NCBI GenBank assembly: GCA_963763325.1
Contig: CAVXOL010000024.1
Span: forward strand, 558,001-622,000
Origin: JBBECJ01 sp963763325
GTDB lineage: Bacteria; Chloroflexota; Chloroflexia; Thermomicrobiales; CFX8
DNA length: 64,000 nt
Direction of reading: 5' to 3'
Part shown: piece by piece, positions 28,157 to 37,262 of the stretch
Layout of the letters: each line of letters starts with the position of its first letter
Position numbering within the stretch: position 1 is the stretch's first letter
Program-made: the position numbers and the translations under genes
The notes under the pieces: model-generated
What the model was told of the DNA's origin: nothing
Database searches by the model: none
The model's input: the letters and a program-made list of their open reading frames with translations, nothing else

Positions 28157-29158
28157 ATGGGATTCACCGATCAGCCACGAATGCGTTTCGCGGCACTGCC
28201 GACGCCACTTCAGTTCGCGCCGCGCCTGACTGAGCAACTCGGCGGACCGCGCATCTACCTCAAGCGCGACGACCTGACCGGGCTCGCGATGGGTGGCAAC
28301 AAGACGCGCAAGCTCGAATACCTGGTCGCCGACGCGGCGGCGCAGGGCGCGACGCACCTGATCACGGTTGGCGCAGCCCAGTCCAACCACGCGCGACAAA
28401 CCGCCGCTGCTGCCCGGTTAGCAGGGATGGAGTGCCACCTCGTCCTCAACGCCAGGACGGAAGATCCTGAGGTGCAGGGCAACCTGTTGCTCGATCGTCT
28501 GCTCGGTGCCACGGTCCACGTCGTCGTCGGCGGCCCGGAGGAGCGGCAAGCTAAAGTCGACGAAGTCTTTGCCGACCTGGCCGATAGCGGCGCCGTCCCG
28601 TACTTCATCGTCGGCGGCGGCTCAAACGGCGTCGGCTCGCTTGGCTACGTCGGCGCGATGCTGGAGCTGAGCCACCAACTCTGGGAGCAAGGCGTCCAAC
28701 CGAAGGCGATGTACTTCGCGGCTGGAGGTGGCGGCACGCACGGAGGCATCATCATGGGAGCCAAACTCTTCGGTCTCGACTTCGCAATCAACGGCGTCCT
28801 CGTCGAGGGCAAGGCAGACGCTGGCGTCGAGCGCGGCTACCGCGTCGCAGGCTGGACAGCCGAGCGACTCGGCATCGACAATCCGGTCACCAGGTCCGAC
28901 ATCGTTTGCGACGACGGACACGTCGGTGACGGCTACGGCATCCCGACCGAAGAGGGGTTGGCGGCGATCAAGCTGTTGGCCCGCACCGAGGGCGTCCTGC
29001 TCGATCCGGTCTACACATCGAAGGCGTTCGCCGGAATGGTCGCCGACATCAGAGCGGGCATGTACACGTCAGACGACTCCGTCATCTTCCTGCACACCGG
29101 AGGCTCACCCGCCCTCTTCGCCCAGACCGACATCCTCCTGCCGGTCCTGGAGGACTGA
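28157..29158 (+). CDS. dcyD: D-cysteine desulfhydrase / ACC-deaminase family PLP enzyme
   Basis: This is a 333-residue fold-type II PLP enzyme. It has LPTPLQFAPRLTEQLGGPRIYLKRDDLTG with the lysine motif MGGNKTRKLEYLV, then ITVGAAQSNHARQTAAAARLAG and the phosphate-binding FAAGGGGTHGG. Related proteins convert D-cysteine to pyruvate, sulfide and ammonia, or open the ring of aminocyclopropane carboxylate; sequence alone does not separate these. I choose the ATG at 28157 (MGFTDQPRMRFAALPTPLQ) because GAGGGGAAA lies about 10 bp upstream; the ATG at 28136 is seven codons earlier. It is divergent from the HemL-type gene. Confidence 0.88.
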   Translation: MGFTDQPRMRFAALPTPLQFAPRLTEQLGGPRIYLKRDDLTGLAMGGNKTRKLEYLVADAAAQGATHLITVGAAQSNHARQTAAAARLAGMECHLVLNARTEDPEVQGNLLLDRLLGATVHVVVGGPEERQAKVDEVFADLADSGAVPYFIVGGGSNGVGSLGYVGAMLELSHQLWEQGVQPKAMYFAAGGGGTHGGIIMGAKLFGLDFAINGVLVEGKADAGVERGYRVAGWTAERLGIDNPVTRSDIVCDDGHVGDGYGIPTEEGLAAIKLLARTEGVLLDPVYTSKAFAGMVADIRAGMYTSDDSVIFLHTGGSPALFAQTDILLPVLED

Positions 29159-29159
29159 C

Positions 29160-29272
29160 GAGGAGACAGGAGACAGGTATGAGGTAGCAGGAGATCGTTC
29201 GTGCGTAGCGGCCAGTCTCCTCGATTCGTAGAAAACTTCCCCTGCTGCCTCATGCATATCACCTATCACCTC
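29160..29272. repeat. Long imperfect inverted repeat upstream of priA
   Basis: The left arm 29160-29194 is purine-rich with iterated GGAGACA and GGTAGCAGG words. The right arm 29238-29272 is its pyrimidine-rich counterpart. By eye 26 of 35 positions pair, across a 43-nt loop. It begins immediately after the stop of the D-cysteine desulfhydrase gene and ends 21 bp before the priA start. It could be a terminator for the former, a leader structure for the latter, or a repeat element. Confidence 0.6.
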
Positions 29273-29293
29273 GCCCAGGTGTACACTGAGAAC

Positions 29294-31771
29294 ATGAACG
29301 CATGTTCTGTCCGTACACCTGCACCATACGTGGAAGTTGCCCCGGATTCGCGGTTGAGCGACCGCCGGGCGACACTGACCTACCGCGTCCCAACGATGAT
29401 GGACGACGTTGAAGTCGGACAGCTTATCTGGGTGCCATTGCGACGCAAGCTCGTACTGGGCGTTGTCGTCGAGCGGCATGGGCGTGCTCCTGACAGTGGC
29501 TACGAAATCAAGGAGATCCATGCTCCCGTCGAGCCATCCTTCTGCCTGACGCCGATCCAGTGGCAGCTGGCGGTCTGGATGGCCGAAGAGACAATCTGCA
29601 CGTTGTATGAAGCCGCGTCGGTCATGCTCCCGCCCGGCGTCGGAACGCGAGCGGTCGAGTACCTCTCGCTCAGAGCCGAACCGACCGCCGACGTGCGAGA
29701 ACAACTGACCCCGGCCCAGCGCCGACTGGTTGATTTCCTCGCTCGGGAGGGAGAGGTTACGCTCGACCGAGCGCAACGGTCACAACGATCGTCGCTCGTG
29801 TCGATCGTTCCCGCACTCGAAGAATCAGGACTGCTGCAGAAAGTCGCGCGGGTTAAACACCGAGAGCCGGAGCAGGCAGATGTTCGATACCAGGTCAGGC
29901 TGATCGAAGGCGCCGTACCACCACCGGATCGTGCCCCAAAGCAGGCCGAAGCGTTCGAGTGGCTCTCGCCCCGCCTACGGGCACGCGGTGACAGGGCACT
30001 TCCGATTGATACCGTCCTTGGCATGTCCGGTATCGACCGTCCAACGCTCCGCGCGATGGCCGACAGGGGCATCCTGGCGATTGAGCCATTACTCGAAACG
30101 TCGGCGACGGCAGGTTCCATCGGCAACACAGTGACCCTGACCGATGAGCAGCGGCAGGCGTGGGTCCAGATGCGGACACTCCGGCACGATGGCGCGACGA
30201 GAACGATCCTGCTGCACGGCGTCACCGGAAGCGGAAAGACCGAACTGTACCTGCGGCTGGCGGCGGATGTGCTGGCGGATGGTCGCTCTGCGATCGTCCT
30301 CGTACCGGAGATCGCCCTCTCGGGCCAGATCGCGGCCCGCTTTCGCGAAAGATTCGGCGATCGAGCGCTGGTCCTGCACTCTGCCCTCGGTGACCGGGAA
30401 CGATATCGCAACTGGCAGCGGGCTGCGACCGGCGAGCCGCTCGTCGTGGTCGGTCCACGTTCGGCGCTCTTCGCGCCACTCGCCAACGTCGGCGCGATCG
30501 TCCTTGACGAGGAGCACGACGGTTCCTATAAGCAGGACAGTGCCCCCCGGTACCATGCCCGTTCGGTCGCGGGAAAGCTCGCCGAACTGCATGGAGCATT
30601 GCTCGTCCTCGGCAGTGCGACGCCGGATGTCGAAACCTATCGCACAGCCAGGCGACCCGACTGGTCGCTGCTGGAGCTGCGGGAGAGAGTCGGCCAACGG
30701 GTCGCTGACGACGACGGCGGCGTCAGTGCTCACGCAATTGCGCTGCCGGAGGCACGCATCGTCGATATGCGTGCCGAATTGCGCGCGGGGCGTGACTCAA
30801 TTTTCAGCCGAGCATTGACAGACATCATCTCCGACCGGCTTGAGGTCAACCAGCAGGTTATCCTCTTCCTGAACCGGCGCGGCGCGTCGACGTTCATTCA
30901 ATGCCGGGGTTGCGGAAGCGTTTCAAGCTGCCCATACTGTGACATCCCAATGGTCTATCACAGGACGATCGAACGGCTCATCTGCCACCGCTGCGGTCAC
31001 AGGACGACACCACCGACCATTTGTCCAACGTGCCGCTCAACCAGCATCGGGTACTACGGCACCGGCACCCAACGGGTCGAAACAGAGATTCAGGGCCTGT
31101 TTCCCACCGCTCGCGTCCTTCGTTGGGATCAGGACGCATTACGTGGAAAGGTCACCCACGAGTCGCTATTGGCGAAGGTCATGCGCCACGAGGTCGACAT
31201 TGTCGTCGGCACCCAGATGATCGCGAAGGGCCTGGACCTGCCGGACGTCACCGCTGTCGGCGTCGTTAACGCCGACACGTATCTGTTCCTTCCGGACATC
31301 CGTGCTGCGGAACGGACCTTCCAGATGCTGACCCAGGTCGCGGGTCGGGCAGGGCGGCGCGCCGCAGGCGGCCAAGTCATCTTCCAGACGTTCTCGCCCG
31401 AGCACTACGCCGTCACCAACGCCGCCAGGCACGACTACGCAGCGTTCTACACGGAAGAGATCGCGTTCCGGAGAGAACACGGCTACCCGCCCTTCAAGCG
31501 GCTCGCCCGGCTCCTGATCCGCCACACAGACGAAGCCAAAGCCCGTCAGATTGCCGAGGAGATGTCAGCCAGGCTTGAGGACGAACTCACGGCACGCCCG
31601 GAGATTCGCGGCGTAGACCTGATCGGCCCCGCTCCGGCCTTTTCGACTCGCGTCCGGGGCCAGTACGGCTGGCAGCTGCTCGTACGCGGCGACCAGCTCG
31701 TCAGCCTGCTGGCAGGGGTTCAGTTCACGCCCGCCTGGGTGGTCGATGTCGATCCCGTCAACATGCTGTAG
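29294..31771 (+). CDS. priA: Primosomal replication restart helicase PriA
   Basis: This 825-residue superfamily 2 helicase reloads the replisome at stalled forks. The N-terminal DNA-binding domain (YVEVAPDSRLSDRRATLTYR) leads to Walker A LLHGVTGSGKTELYLRLA, Walker B VLDEEHDGSYKQD, VLGSATPDVET, and the cysteine-rich zinc module CRGCGSVSSCPYCDIPMVYH...CHRCGHRTTPPTICPTC. Helicase motifs V and VI are VGTQMIAKGLDLPDVTAVGV and FQMLTQVAGRAGRR. The ATG at 29294 is the most sensible start, because extending to 29201 would read through the inverted repeat. The gene is intact over 2.5 kb. Confidence 0.96.
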   Translation: MNACSVRTPAPYVEVAPDSRLSDRRATLTYRVPTMMDDVEVGQLIWVPLRRKLVLGVVVERHGRAPDSGYEIKEIHAPVEPSFCLTPIQWQLAVWMAEETICTLYEAASVMLPPGVGTRAVEYLSLRAEPTADVREQLTPAQRRLVDFLAREGEVTLDRAQRSQRSSLVSIVPALEESGLLQKVARVKHREPEQADVRYQVRLIEGAVPPPDRAPKQAEAFEWLSPRLRARGDRALPIDTVLGMSGIDRPTLRAMADRGILAIEPLLETSATAGSIGNTVTLTDEQRQAWVQMRTLRHDGATRTILLHGVTGSGKTELYLRLAADVLADGRSAIVLVPEIALSGQIAARFRERFGDRALVLHSALGDRERYRNWQRAATGEPLVVVGPRSALFAPLANVGAIVLDEEHDGSYKQDSAPRYHARSVAGKLAELHGALLVLGSATPDVETYRTARRPDWSLLELRERVGQRVADDDGGVSAHAIALPEARIVDMRAELRAGRDSIFSRALTDIISDRLEVNQQVILFLNRRGASTFIQCRGCGSVSSCPYCDIPMVYHRTIERLICHRCGHRTTPPTICPTCRSTSIGYYGTGTQRVETEIQGLFPTARVLRWDQDALRGKVTHESLLAKVMRHEVDIVVGTQMIAKGLDLPDVTAVGVVNADTYLFLPDIRAAERTFQMLTQVAGRAGRRAAGGQVIFQTFSPEHYAVTNAARHDYAAFYTEEIAFRREHGYPPFKRLARLLIRHTDEAKARQIAEEMSARLEDELTARPEIRGVDLIGPAPAFSTRVRGQYGWQLLVRGDQLVSLLAGVQFTPAWVVDVDPVNML

Positions 31772-31803
31772 TCGTGCGTCACGATCTCGCGTATCTGCTC
31801 GTC

Positions 31804-31809
31804 TATACT
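31804..31809 (+). promoter_or_regulatory. Putative -10 box upstream of def
   Basis: TATACT lies 37 bp upstream of the proposed ATG at 31846. No convincing -35 is present. Confidence 0.3.
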
Positions 31810-31845
31810 TACGGTGAGCACCGAGAGAGGGGCAGCGCGCGACAG

Positions 31846-32424
31846 ATGGCACCGTTGAAGATCATTATTGAGCCAGACCCACGGTACGGAACGATCAGCC
31901 CACGGCTTCGGAAAAAGTCGCTGCCGATCGAGGCAATTGACGACAGCGTCCGGAAACTGGCGCATGATATGTTCGAGACGCTGATGGACGCCAACGGAGT
32001 CGGACTGGCCGCTCCGCAGGTCGGCGTCTATAAGCGGCTCATCGTGATCTACCTTCCGGCGGGCTACGACGACGAAGACGACCCGGAGATCAGTTTGGCG
32101 CTGGTCAATCCGGAGATTCAGCGCGCCGGAGGCCGCGAGTGGGACGCGGAAGGCTGCCTGAGCTTCCCGGACCTGTATGGTGACGTCCAACGCTATGCCA
32201 GCGTCACCGTTCGCGCCCAGGACATTGAGGGCAACTCGCTCAAGATTAAGGCGCGTGGGCTGCTCGCGCGCGTGCTCCAGCACGAGATCGACCACCTAGA
32301 CGGAATTCTCTACTTCGACCGGATGGAGGACTACTCGTCGCTGCGCTATCCTGCGCGAGCACAGTCCGGTGATGAGGACGAAGCGGGCAGCGAATCGGCT
32401 ACAGCGTCGTCTCGTGCTGTTTGA
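31846..32424 (+). CDS. def: Peptide deformylase
   Basis: This 192-residue metallohydrolase removes the formyl group from nascent N-termini. All three family motifs are present: NGVGLAAPQVG, EGCLSFPDLY (metal cysteine) and LQHEIDHLDGILY (metal histidines and catalytic Glu). The start is set at 31846 (MAPLKIIIEPDPRYG) because the upstream frame to 31774 is not conserved in character. The C-terminal 25 or so residues are acidic and variable. The 3' end overlaps the convergent gmk gene by 26 bp. Neighbouring priA-def is a common bacterial pair. Confidence 0.96.
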   Translation: MAPLKIIIEPDPRYGTISPRLRKKSLPIEAIDDSVRKLAHDMFETLMDANGVGLAAPQVGVYKRLIVIYLPAGYDDEDDPEISLALVNPEIQRAGGREWDAEGCLSFPDLYGDVQRYASVTVRAQDIEGNSLKIKARGLLARVLQHEIDHLDGILYFDRMEDYSSLRYPARAQSGDEDEAGSESATASSRAV

Positions 32425-33070
32425 CCTTTCGCTGCTCGGCGATGATGATCGCCATGATCTCATCGAGTGTTTGAGAGAGTCTCCCCTCCTCATTGAAGAT
32501 CGCATAGTCGAATGATTCGACGGCTGTCAGTTCCTCGGCGGCAGTTCGAACCCGGCGCATGACGACCTGTGGGCCATCAGTCTTGCGGTGCCAGAGCCTT
32601 CGCGTCAGATCCTCCATGCTGGTCGGCATGAGAAAGATCAGGATTGCATCGGGTGCAAGATCACGGATCGTTGCTGCACCCTGGACATCGACCTTGACGA
32701 TGACATGTCGCCCGGAGTCAAGACCGCCCTGAATACCTCGGCGGGGGACGCCGTAGTAATTACCGTACACCTCAGCCGATTCGATGAACTCGCCCGCATC
32801 GAGGTCAGCCTGAAAGTCCTCGACGGTCATAAAGAAATAGTGGACACCGTGCATCTCACCTGGGCGGCGCTCGCGGGTTGTCGCCGTCACGGCAAAGTGA
32901 AAATCCGGTAATCGCCCCCGAAGCTCGTCGATCACGGTATCCTTGCCAACGCCGGACGGGCCAGAGATGACGAACAGGCGTGGTCGGGCAACGCCGCGGA
33001 TTTCGGCGATCAGCGTGTCCGATTGCTGGGTCAGTTCCTCGGTTGTGACTGCAAGCGGCTCGTCCAGCAT
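32399..33070 (-). CDS. gmk: Guanylate kinase
   Basis: This P-loop kinase of about 223 residues phosphorylates GMP to GDP. Walker A is in RLFVISGPSGVGKDTVIDEL. The GMP-binding part is AVTATTRERRPGEMHGVHYFF, followed by EVYGNYYGVPR and VKVDVQGAATIRDLAPDAI. The ATG at 33070 gives a lead of about 29 residues before the P-loop, longer than usual; later starts are not obvious. It is transcribed divergently from rqcH, and its end overlaps def on the opposite strand. Confidence 0.95.
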   Translation of the reverse strand: MLDEPLAVTTEELTQQSDTLIAEIRGVARPRLFVISGPSGVGKDTVIDELRGRLPDFHFAVTATTRERRPGEMHGVHYFFMTVEDFQADLDAGEFIESAEVYGNYYGVPRRGIQGGLDSGRHVIVKVDVQGAATIRDLAPDAILIFLMPTSMEDLTRRLWHRKTDGPQVVMRRVRTAAEELTAVESFDYAIFNEEGRLSQTLDEIMAIIIAEQRKVKQHETTL

Positions 33071-33118
33071 ACCCCGATTACCTCTCGACGCGATCGACCC
33101 CGGCCCGATCATGCGTGG

Positions 33119-33127
33119 TGCTAAAAT
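33119..33127 (+). promoter_or_regulatory. Putative extended -10 element of rqcH
   Basis: TGCTAAAAT is followed directly by a 6-bp hairpin (CCCGGC/GCCGGG, about 33130-33147), before the start codon at 33151 or 33181. No clear -35 is seen. Confidence 0.4.
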
Positions 33128-33180
33128 CCCCGGCTCCGGTGCCGGGACCGATGTCCGGCAACTCTGGTTGGAGCGCTCCC

Positions 33181-35095
33181 GTGTACGATGTCCTGACAAT
33201 CGCCGCGATCGTCGACGAACTCAGCAACGACCTCGTCAATGGACGCATCCAGCAGGTTGCCCAGGTTGACGAGCTGACCGTCGCGCTTGAAGTGTACGCT
33301 GCCCGTCAGCGTCGCTGGCTCGTCCTGAGCGCCCACCCAGAGCATGCCCGCGTCCTGCTCGCGACGCGTCGCGTCGATGGTGACGCCGAACGTGTCACGC
33401 CACTGCTGCTTCTGTTACGAAAATACGCCCGAGGCGGACGGATCGTTGCCGTTTCACAGCCGCGCTACGAGCGTATCGTTCAATTCAGTATAGCCAAGCC
33501 CATCCGGCCCAACAACTCGGACGATGACGACAGCGACGAGGAGGTCGACGACGATTCCGACCTCGTCACAACGGAACTGTACGTCGAAATCATGGGGCGT
33601 CGATCGAACATCATGCTGACGAACGACACGGGCCGCATTCTCGACGCGATCAAGCGGGTCTCGTCCGGAGATGAGTCGTGTCCGTCCGATCCGTCCCGGC
33701 GCGGCCTACATCCCTCCGCCACCCCAGGACAAACTCGACCCACTTGAGAGCGACTCCACAGACGATTCTGGACGCCGCTGCTAGACGTGAAGGAGCCACT
33801 GGCGAAGTGGCTTGTCGCCCGCTATCGGGGCATGAGCCCCGCCATCGCGCGGGAAGTCGCGGTTCGTGCTGGGCTGGAACCGACTGCCGACCGTCGCGTC
33901 GATCGACAGCATCGGGACCGAACGGCTTGCAGATGCTGTTGTTTCCGTCTTCGCGCCGACCGAAACAGGTGACTGGCACCCGACGCTCTATACGTGGGAG
34001 ACGGGGAAGAGTGACTTCTTCTCGATCCCGATGCAGTCGATCGAAACCGACGAAGGTGTTACTACCATCCAATTTCCATCAGTCTTCCTGGCCGCAGAAG
34101 CGGCCTGGGATGCGAACCTGACTGCGTCATCCGCTGCGCCCGGGCGGCATACGATACGCCGCGACCGGCTGGTCGCCGAAATTGATGAGGCACGCGAGCG
34201 AGTGGCACAGCGTGTGCACTCGCTGGAGGAGCAGGCGACACGAGCTGCCGAGGCCGAGACGTTACGCGAGAAAGGCGAGATGATCTACGCCTGGATCGCC
34301 GAGATCGAGCCGAACCAGGTGGAGTTCACGACGCCGGACGGGTTGACGATCGCACTCGATCCAACGCTCTCGCCAAGCCAGAACGCGCAGGAGTACTTCG
34401 AACGCTATCGAAAGGCGCGGTCAGCCGAGGAGAACCTGCCAGCGCTCCTTGAAGCGGCTGCGCAGGAACGTGCGTATCTCGATCAGATTCGTTCGATGGC
34501 AGCGATGTCTGAAACGTATGACGAGATCGAGTCGGTCAGGATCGAGTGGCTCGCATGGGCAGAGACGGCACGCGGCGGTGCTCGCGCCTCACGTCCGAAG
34601 GGGGCGCGGCCATCGAAGCAGGCCCGGCGTCCTCGCGCATACCGAACCATCCACGGCGACGCGATCTACATCGGACGAACTGGCCAGCAGAACGATGAAG
34701 TGACGTTCACGATCGCGAACCCTGATGACCTCTGGCTGCATGTACGGAACATGCCCGGCGCACACGTCATCCTGCGCGCCAACAGCCGCCTCTCGGAAGA
34801 TACGATCGAACGAGCCGCTTCGCTGGCGGCATGGTACAGCGACGGCCGCAACAACACCGCCGTCCCGGTCGATGTGACGGAACGCCGCCACGTCCGCAAG
34901 ATCAAGGGTTCAGGACCTGGCATGGTCACGTACCGCAATGAACGCACGCTCAACGTCCGTCCGCTATCGGAAAAGGAGCTGGGATTGGAAGGGGCTAGCG
35001 ACTTAGCCGAACCCAGTGCAAGCCGTCCTGTCCCATCTGACAGGCTGATCCATTGCGATCTGGCCTGTCAGATGGGTTCAGGGTCAGCATGCTAG
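33181..35095 (+). CDS. rqcH: Rqc2/RqcH-type NFACT protein, ribosome quality control; at least two frameshifts
   Basis: This protein of about 638 residues binds obstructed large ribosomal subunits and directs alanine tailing of stalled chains in bacteria. The N-terminal NFACT-N part (VYDVLTIAAIVDELSNDLV; VEIMGRRSNIMLTND; ILDAIKRVS) is followed by coiled-coil helices (about residues 290-450). The C-terminal NFACT-R domain is YRTIHGDAIYIGRTGQQND with DDLWLHVRNMPGAHVIL. Frames change near 33665-33690 and near 33870-33890; a third break near 33780 is possible. GTG at 33181 has GGAG upstream; ATG at 33151 is the alternative. The last 25 or so residues are encoded within the inverted repeat at 35032-35076. 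Confidence 0.88.
35032..35076. terminator. Perfect 13-bp inverted repeat spanning the rqcH 3' end
   Basis: CCCATCTGACAGG (35032-35044) and CCTGTCAGATGGG (35064-35076) are exact complements around a 19-nt loop. They lie inside the last codons of rqcH and just beyond the convergent tatC stop (35092), so the hairpin could serve both transcripts. Confidence 0.5.
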
Positions 35096-35940
35096 TCCTG
35101 CGATCTCAATGGTTTGCGAACGGTACGTGAGAGCAGGATGCCGACCTCGTACAGGGCATACGTCGGGATCGCGACCATCATCATGTTGAACGGATCCGGC
35201 GTTGGCGTGATGATCGCCGCTGCAACCATTCCGAGAATCAGCGCGAACTTACGGAAACGCCCGTAGCGCTTAGCGTTCATTACTCCGATCAGCGCGAGGG
35301 CGTACATGACAACCGGCAACTCGAAGATCAGGCCCATGCCGAGCATCAACGTCAGATAGAACTGAACGATCTCTGACGCTCGCGGGTCCCATCGGAAATA
35401 ATCCATCCCGAACGTCGACAGGAAATCGAGAGCGCGTGGGGCCAAGACGAAGAACGCAAACGCTGCTCCTGCGCAGAACATCAGGAAGACAAACGGTACT
35501 GCGCGCAGGACGTAGCGACGTTCGCGGCGCGTCAGCCCGGTACCAGGAACGACATGAGCTGATAGATCAGCACTGGCATCGCCAACGCGATAGCGATGTA
35601 GAGGATGAGCTTCATCCAGACGACAAAGCTCTCTGTCGGGCTGATCACCTGCATCTGGTCGTTGTTGACGTTTGCTGAATGCTGCAATTGCGTCCAGCAC
35701 CCGCCAGGACAGCCAGATGCCACCGATGAGACAGATCATGACCGCAACCGCCGACTTGAGCAGGCGGCTGCGCAGTTCCTCCAGATGGTCGGCGAGGGTC
35801 ATCTCAATGAAGACATCCTCGTCGATCTCCGGCGAGATCGGTTCGTCGGATGGTGGTGGTTGTGCCTGACCAGAGCCGGATCGGCGCCCGCGAATCGGGG
35901 ACGCGACGCGGTTGATGATGCTTGCCAATCGCCGTCTCAC
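35092..35940 (-). CDS. tatC: Twin-arginine translocase subunit TatC; two compensating frameshifts
   Basis: This six-helix membrane protein of about 282 residues recognises twin-arginine signals. A variable N-terminal lead of about 45 residues, including a Pro-rich PPPSDEPISPEID stretch, precedes the family motif MTLADHLEELRSRLLKS. The conserved YVLRAVPFVFLMFCAGAAFAFFVLAPRAL, FYLTLMLGMGLIFELPVVMYAL and ALILGMVAAAIITPTPDPFNMMM are in one frame. The segment between, including PTESFVVWMKLILYIAIALA, is in another, so indels lie near 35680 and 35545. Start is GTG at 35940 or TTG at 35928. Client Tat signals occur at 23393, 47085 and 61753. No TatA gene is in the window. Confidence 0.9.
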   Translation of the reverse strand: MRRRLASIINRVASPIRGRRSGSGQAQPPPSDEPISPEIDEDVFIEMTLADHLEELRSRLLKSAVAVMICLIGGIWLSWRVLDAIAAFSKRQQRPDAGDQPDRELCRLDEAHPLHRYRVGDASADLSAHVVPGTGLTRRERRYVLRAVPFVFLMFCAGAAFAFFVLAPRALDFLSTFGMDYFRWDPRASEIVQFYLTLMLGMGLIFELPVVMYALALIGVMNAKRYGRFRKFALILGMVAAAIITPTPDPFNMMMVAIPTYALYEVGILLSRTVRKPLRSQD

Positions 35941-36196
35941 GTTCTCAGATGTCGATGGCCGTCGTGGGGAAGGTGACGTTCCTCCGCCGACTGGCCGGCG
36001 CGCACATCGCGCCTGCTCGCGGCTGCCGGGACAGGGCAACCACTGGGATGGTCAGCATGCCGCGTGCCGGGTGATTGTATCGCTCTCTGGATGGATGGCG
36101 CAAAAACCCGGAACGCCGGACACAACTTCGTGCGCCCGGCGCTCACTCCGCAACTTCATCTACGGCCAGAGCATTGCATCCGGCCCTATGACTGGT

Positions 36197-36436
36197 CTAT
36201 GCGTTCGAATTCTCTTCGATGTACTCGACTGCGTCGCTGACCTTGATAATCTTCTCGACCTCTTCGTCAGAGATCTCGACGCCGAACTCTTCCTCCAGCG
36301 ACATGACCAGCTCGACCATGTCGAGCGAGTCGGCATTCAGGTCCTGGATGAACTCAGCGTCCGGCGTGATCTTCTCGGTCTCGACACCGAGCTGTTCAGC
36401 AACGATCGCCTGTAATCGGTCAAATACGGCTGACAC
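36197..36436 (-). CDS. acpP: Acyl carrier protein
   Basis: This 79-residue carrier holds growing acyl chains on a phosphopantetheine arm. The attachment serine is in LNADSLDMVELVM (about residue 37). The acidic helices (SLEEEFGVEISDEEVEKI) are typical. The GTG at 36436 is chosen because GGGAGGTACC lies about 8 bp upstream and gives the usual length. It forms part of the fatty-acid cluster with accC, fabG, fabD and fabH, separated from them by nusB. CoaD, needed for the pantetheine arm precursor, is encoded nearby. Confidence 0.96.
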   Translation of the reverse strand: MSAVFDRLQAIVAEQLGVETEKITPDAEFIQDLNADSLDMVELVMSLEEEFGVEISDEEVEKIIKVSDAVEYIEENSNA

Positions 36437-36608
36437 TACGGGTACCTCCCCCTTCAACAAAAAACGTCGCTCACAGGGACGTGCGCCGCCGCCGATCGTC
36501 GTCGCATCTCGCGCGCCCCGCCGGGTCCTGACAATCATGCCAGTCCCCATGTCACCGGCCGGCGTCCCCACCGGCGCGTCTCCTGTGTTCGATCGCCGCT
36601 CGCGACTC

Positions 36609-36614
36609 ACTATA
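36609..36614 (-). promoter_or_regulatory. Putative -10 box of acpP (minus strand)
   Basis: TATAGT on the minus strand lies about 170 bp upstream of the acpP GTG, in the 303-bp gap 36437-36739 between nusB and acpP. No good -35 is visible, and I see no gene in this gap. Confidence 0.3.
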
Positions 36615-36739
36615 CGTCATGACGCCACACTGCGACGATAAGCGTTCCGGTCCATCCTGACCGACTCCTTCATCGTCCCTGGTCTACAACGTCGGGCGTA
36701 TTATGCATGACACCTGCGCGCGCCACAAAGCGATTCCCG

Positions 36740-37189
36740 TTAGCCCGGCGTATCGCGCTTCTCCCGTTTGGCGATGGTCCCAAGCACACCGTTGACAAAA
36801 CGGCTCGAGTTTTCGCCTCCGAAGAGCTTCGCCAGCTCAACGGCTTCGTTGATGACCGCCTTGAATGGGATATCAGACTCGCTGGACAACTCGTAGATTG
36901 CCACACGCAGGATGTTGCGATCGACGGCTGGGAGCTGGGCGACCGGAAAGCTTGGAGCAGCCGCACCGATCCGATCGTCAATATCGACCAGGCTCGTCTT
37001 GACACCGTTAACGAGTCGCTCGGTGTAATCGCGGACCGGCTCGGGCAACTCCATGTCTTCGGAATAGCGCCTCAGAACTCCCTCGATCGCGTGGCCTGTC
37101 AAATCCACTTCGAACAGAATCTGCAATGCCATCGTTCGCGCCTGAGTGCGCTCCAGGTGTTCTGAGCCTCGTCTCTTCCGTCCGGACAT
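36740..37189 (-). CDS. nusB: Transcription antitermination factor NusB
   Basis: This 149-residue all-helical RNA-binding protein, with NusE (ribosomal protein S10), promotes rRNA antitermination. The motif RTQARTMALQILFEVDLTG at the N-terminus and the C-terminal DIPFKAVINEAVELAKLFGGENSSRFVNGVLG are diagnostic. I start it at the ATG at 37189 (MSGRKRRGSEHLE) because upstream residues are not family-like. It lies 73 bp downstream of accC in the same direction; accC-nusB linkage is common. Confidence 0.96.
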   Translation of the reverse strand: MSGRKRRGSEHLERTQARTMALQILFEVDLTGHAIEGVLRRYSEDMELPEPVRDYTERLVNGVKTSLVDIDDRIGAAAPSFPVAQLPAVDRNILRVAIYELSSESDIPFKAVINEAVELAKLFGGENSSRFVNGVLGTIAKREKRDTPG

Positions 37190-37262
37190 GTAACAGCTTT
37201 CATTTTGAAGGTCGTGCCACACACGTTCGTGGCGGAAGAGGCCTCGCGAGTTTGGTGCCAGC

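Noticed and set aside
35500..35700. Programmed ribosomal frameshifting in tatC
   Set aside because: The two shifts compensate each other, no slippery heptamer or downstream pseudoknot is evident, and similar indels hit many unrelated genes.
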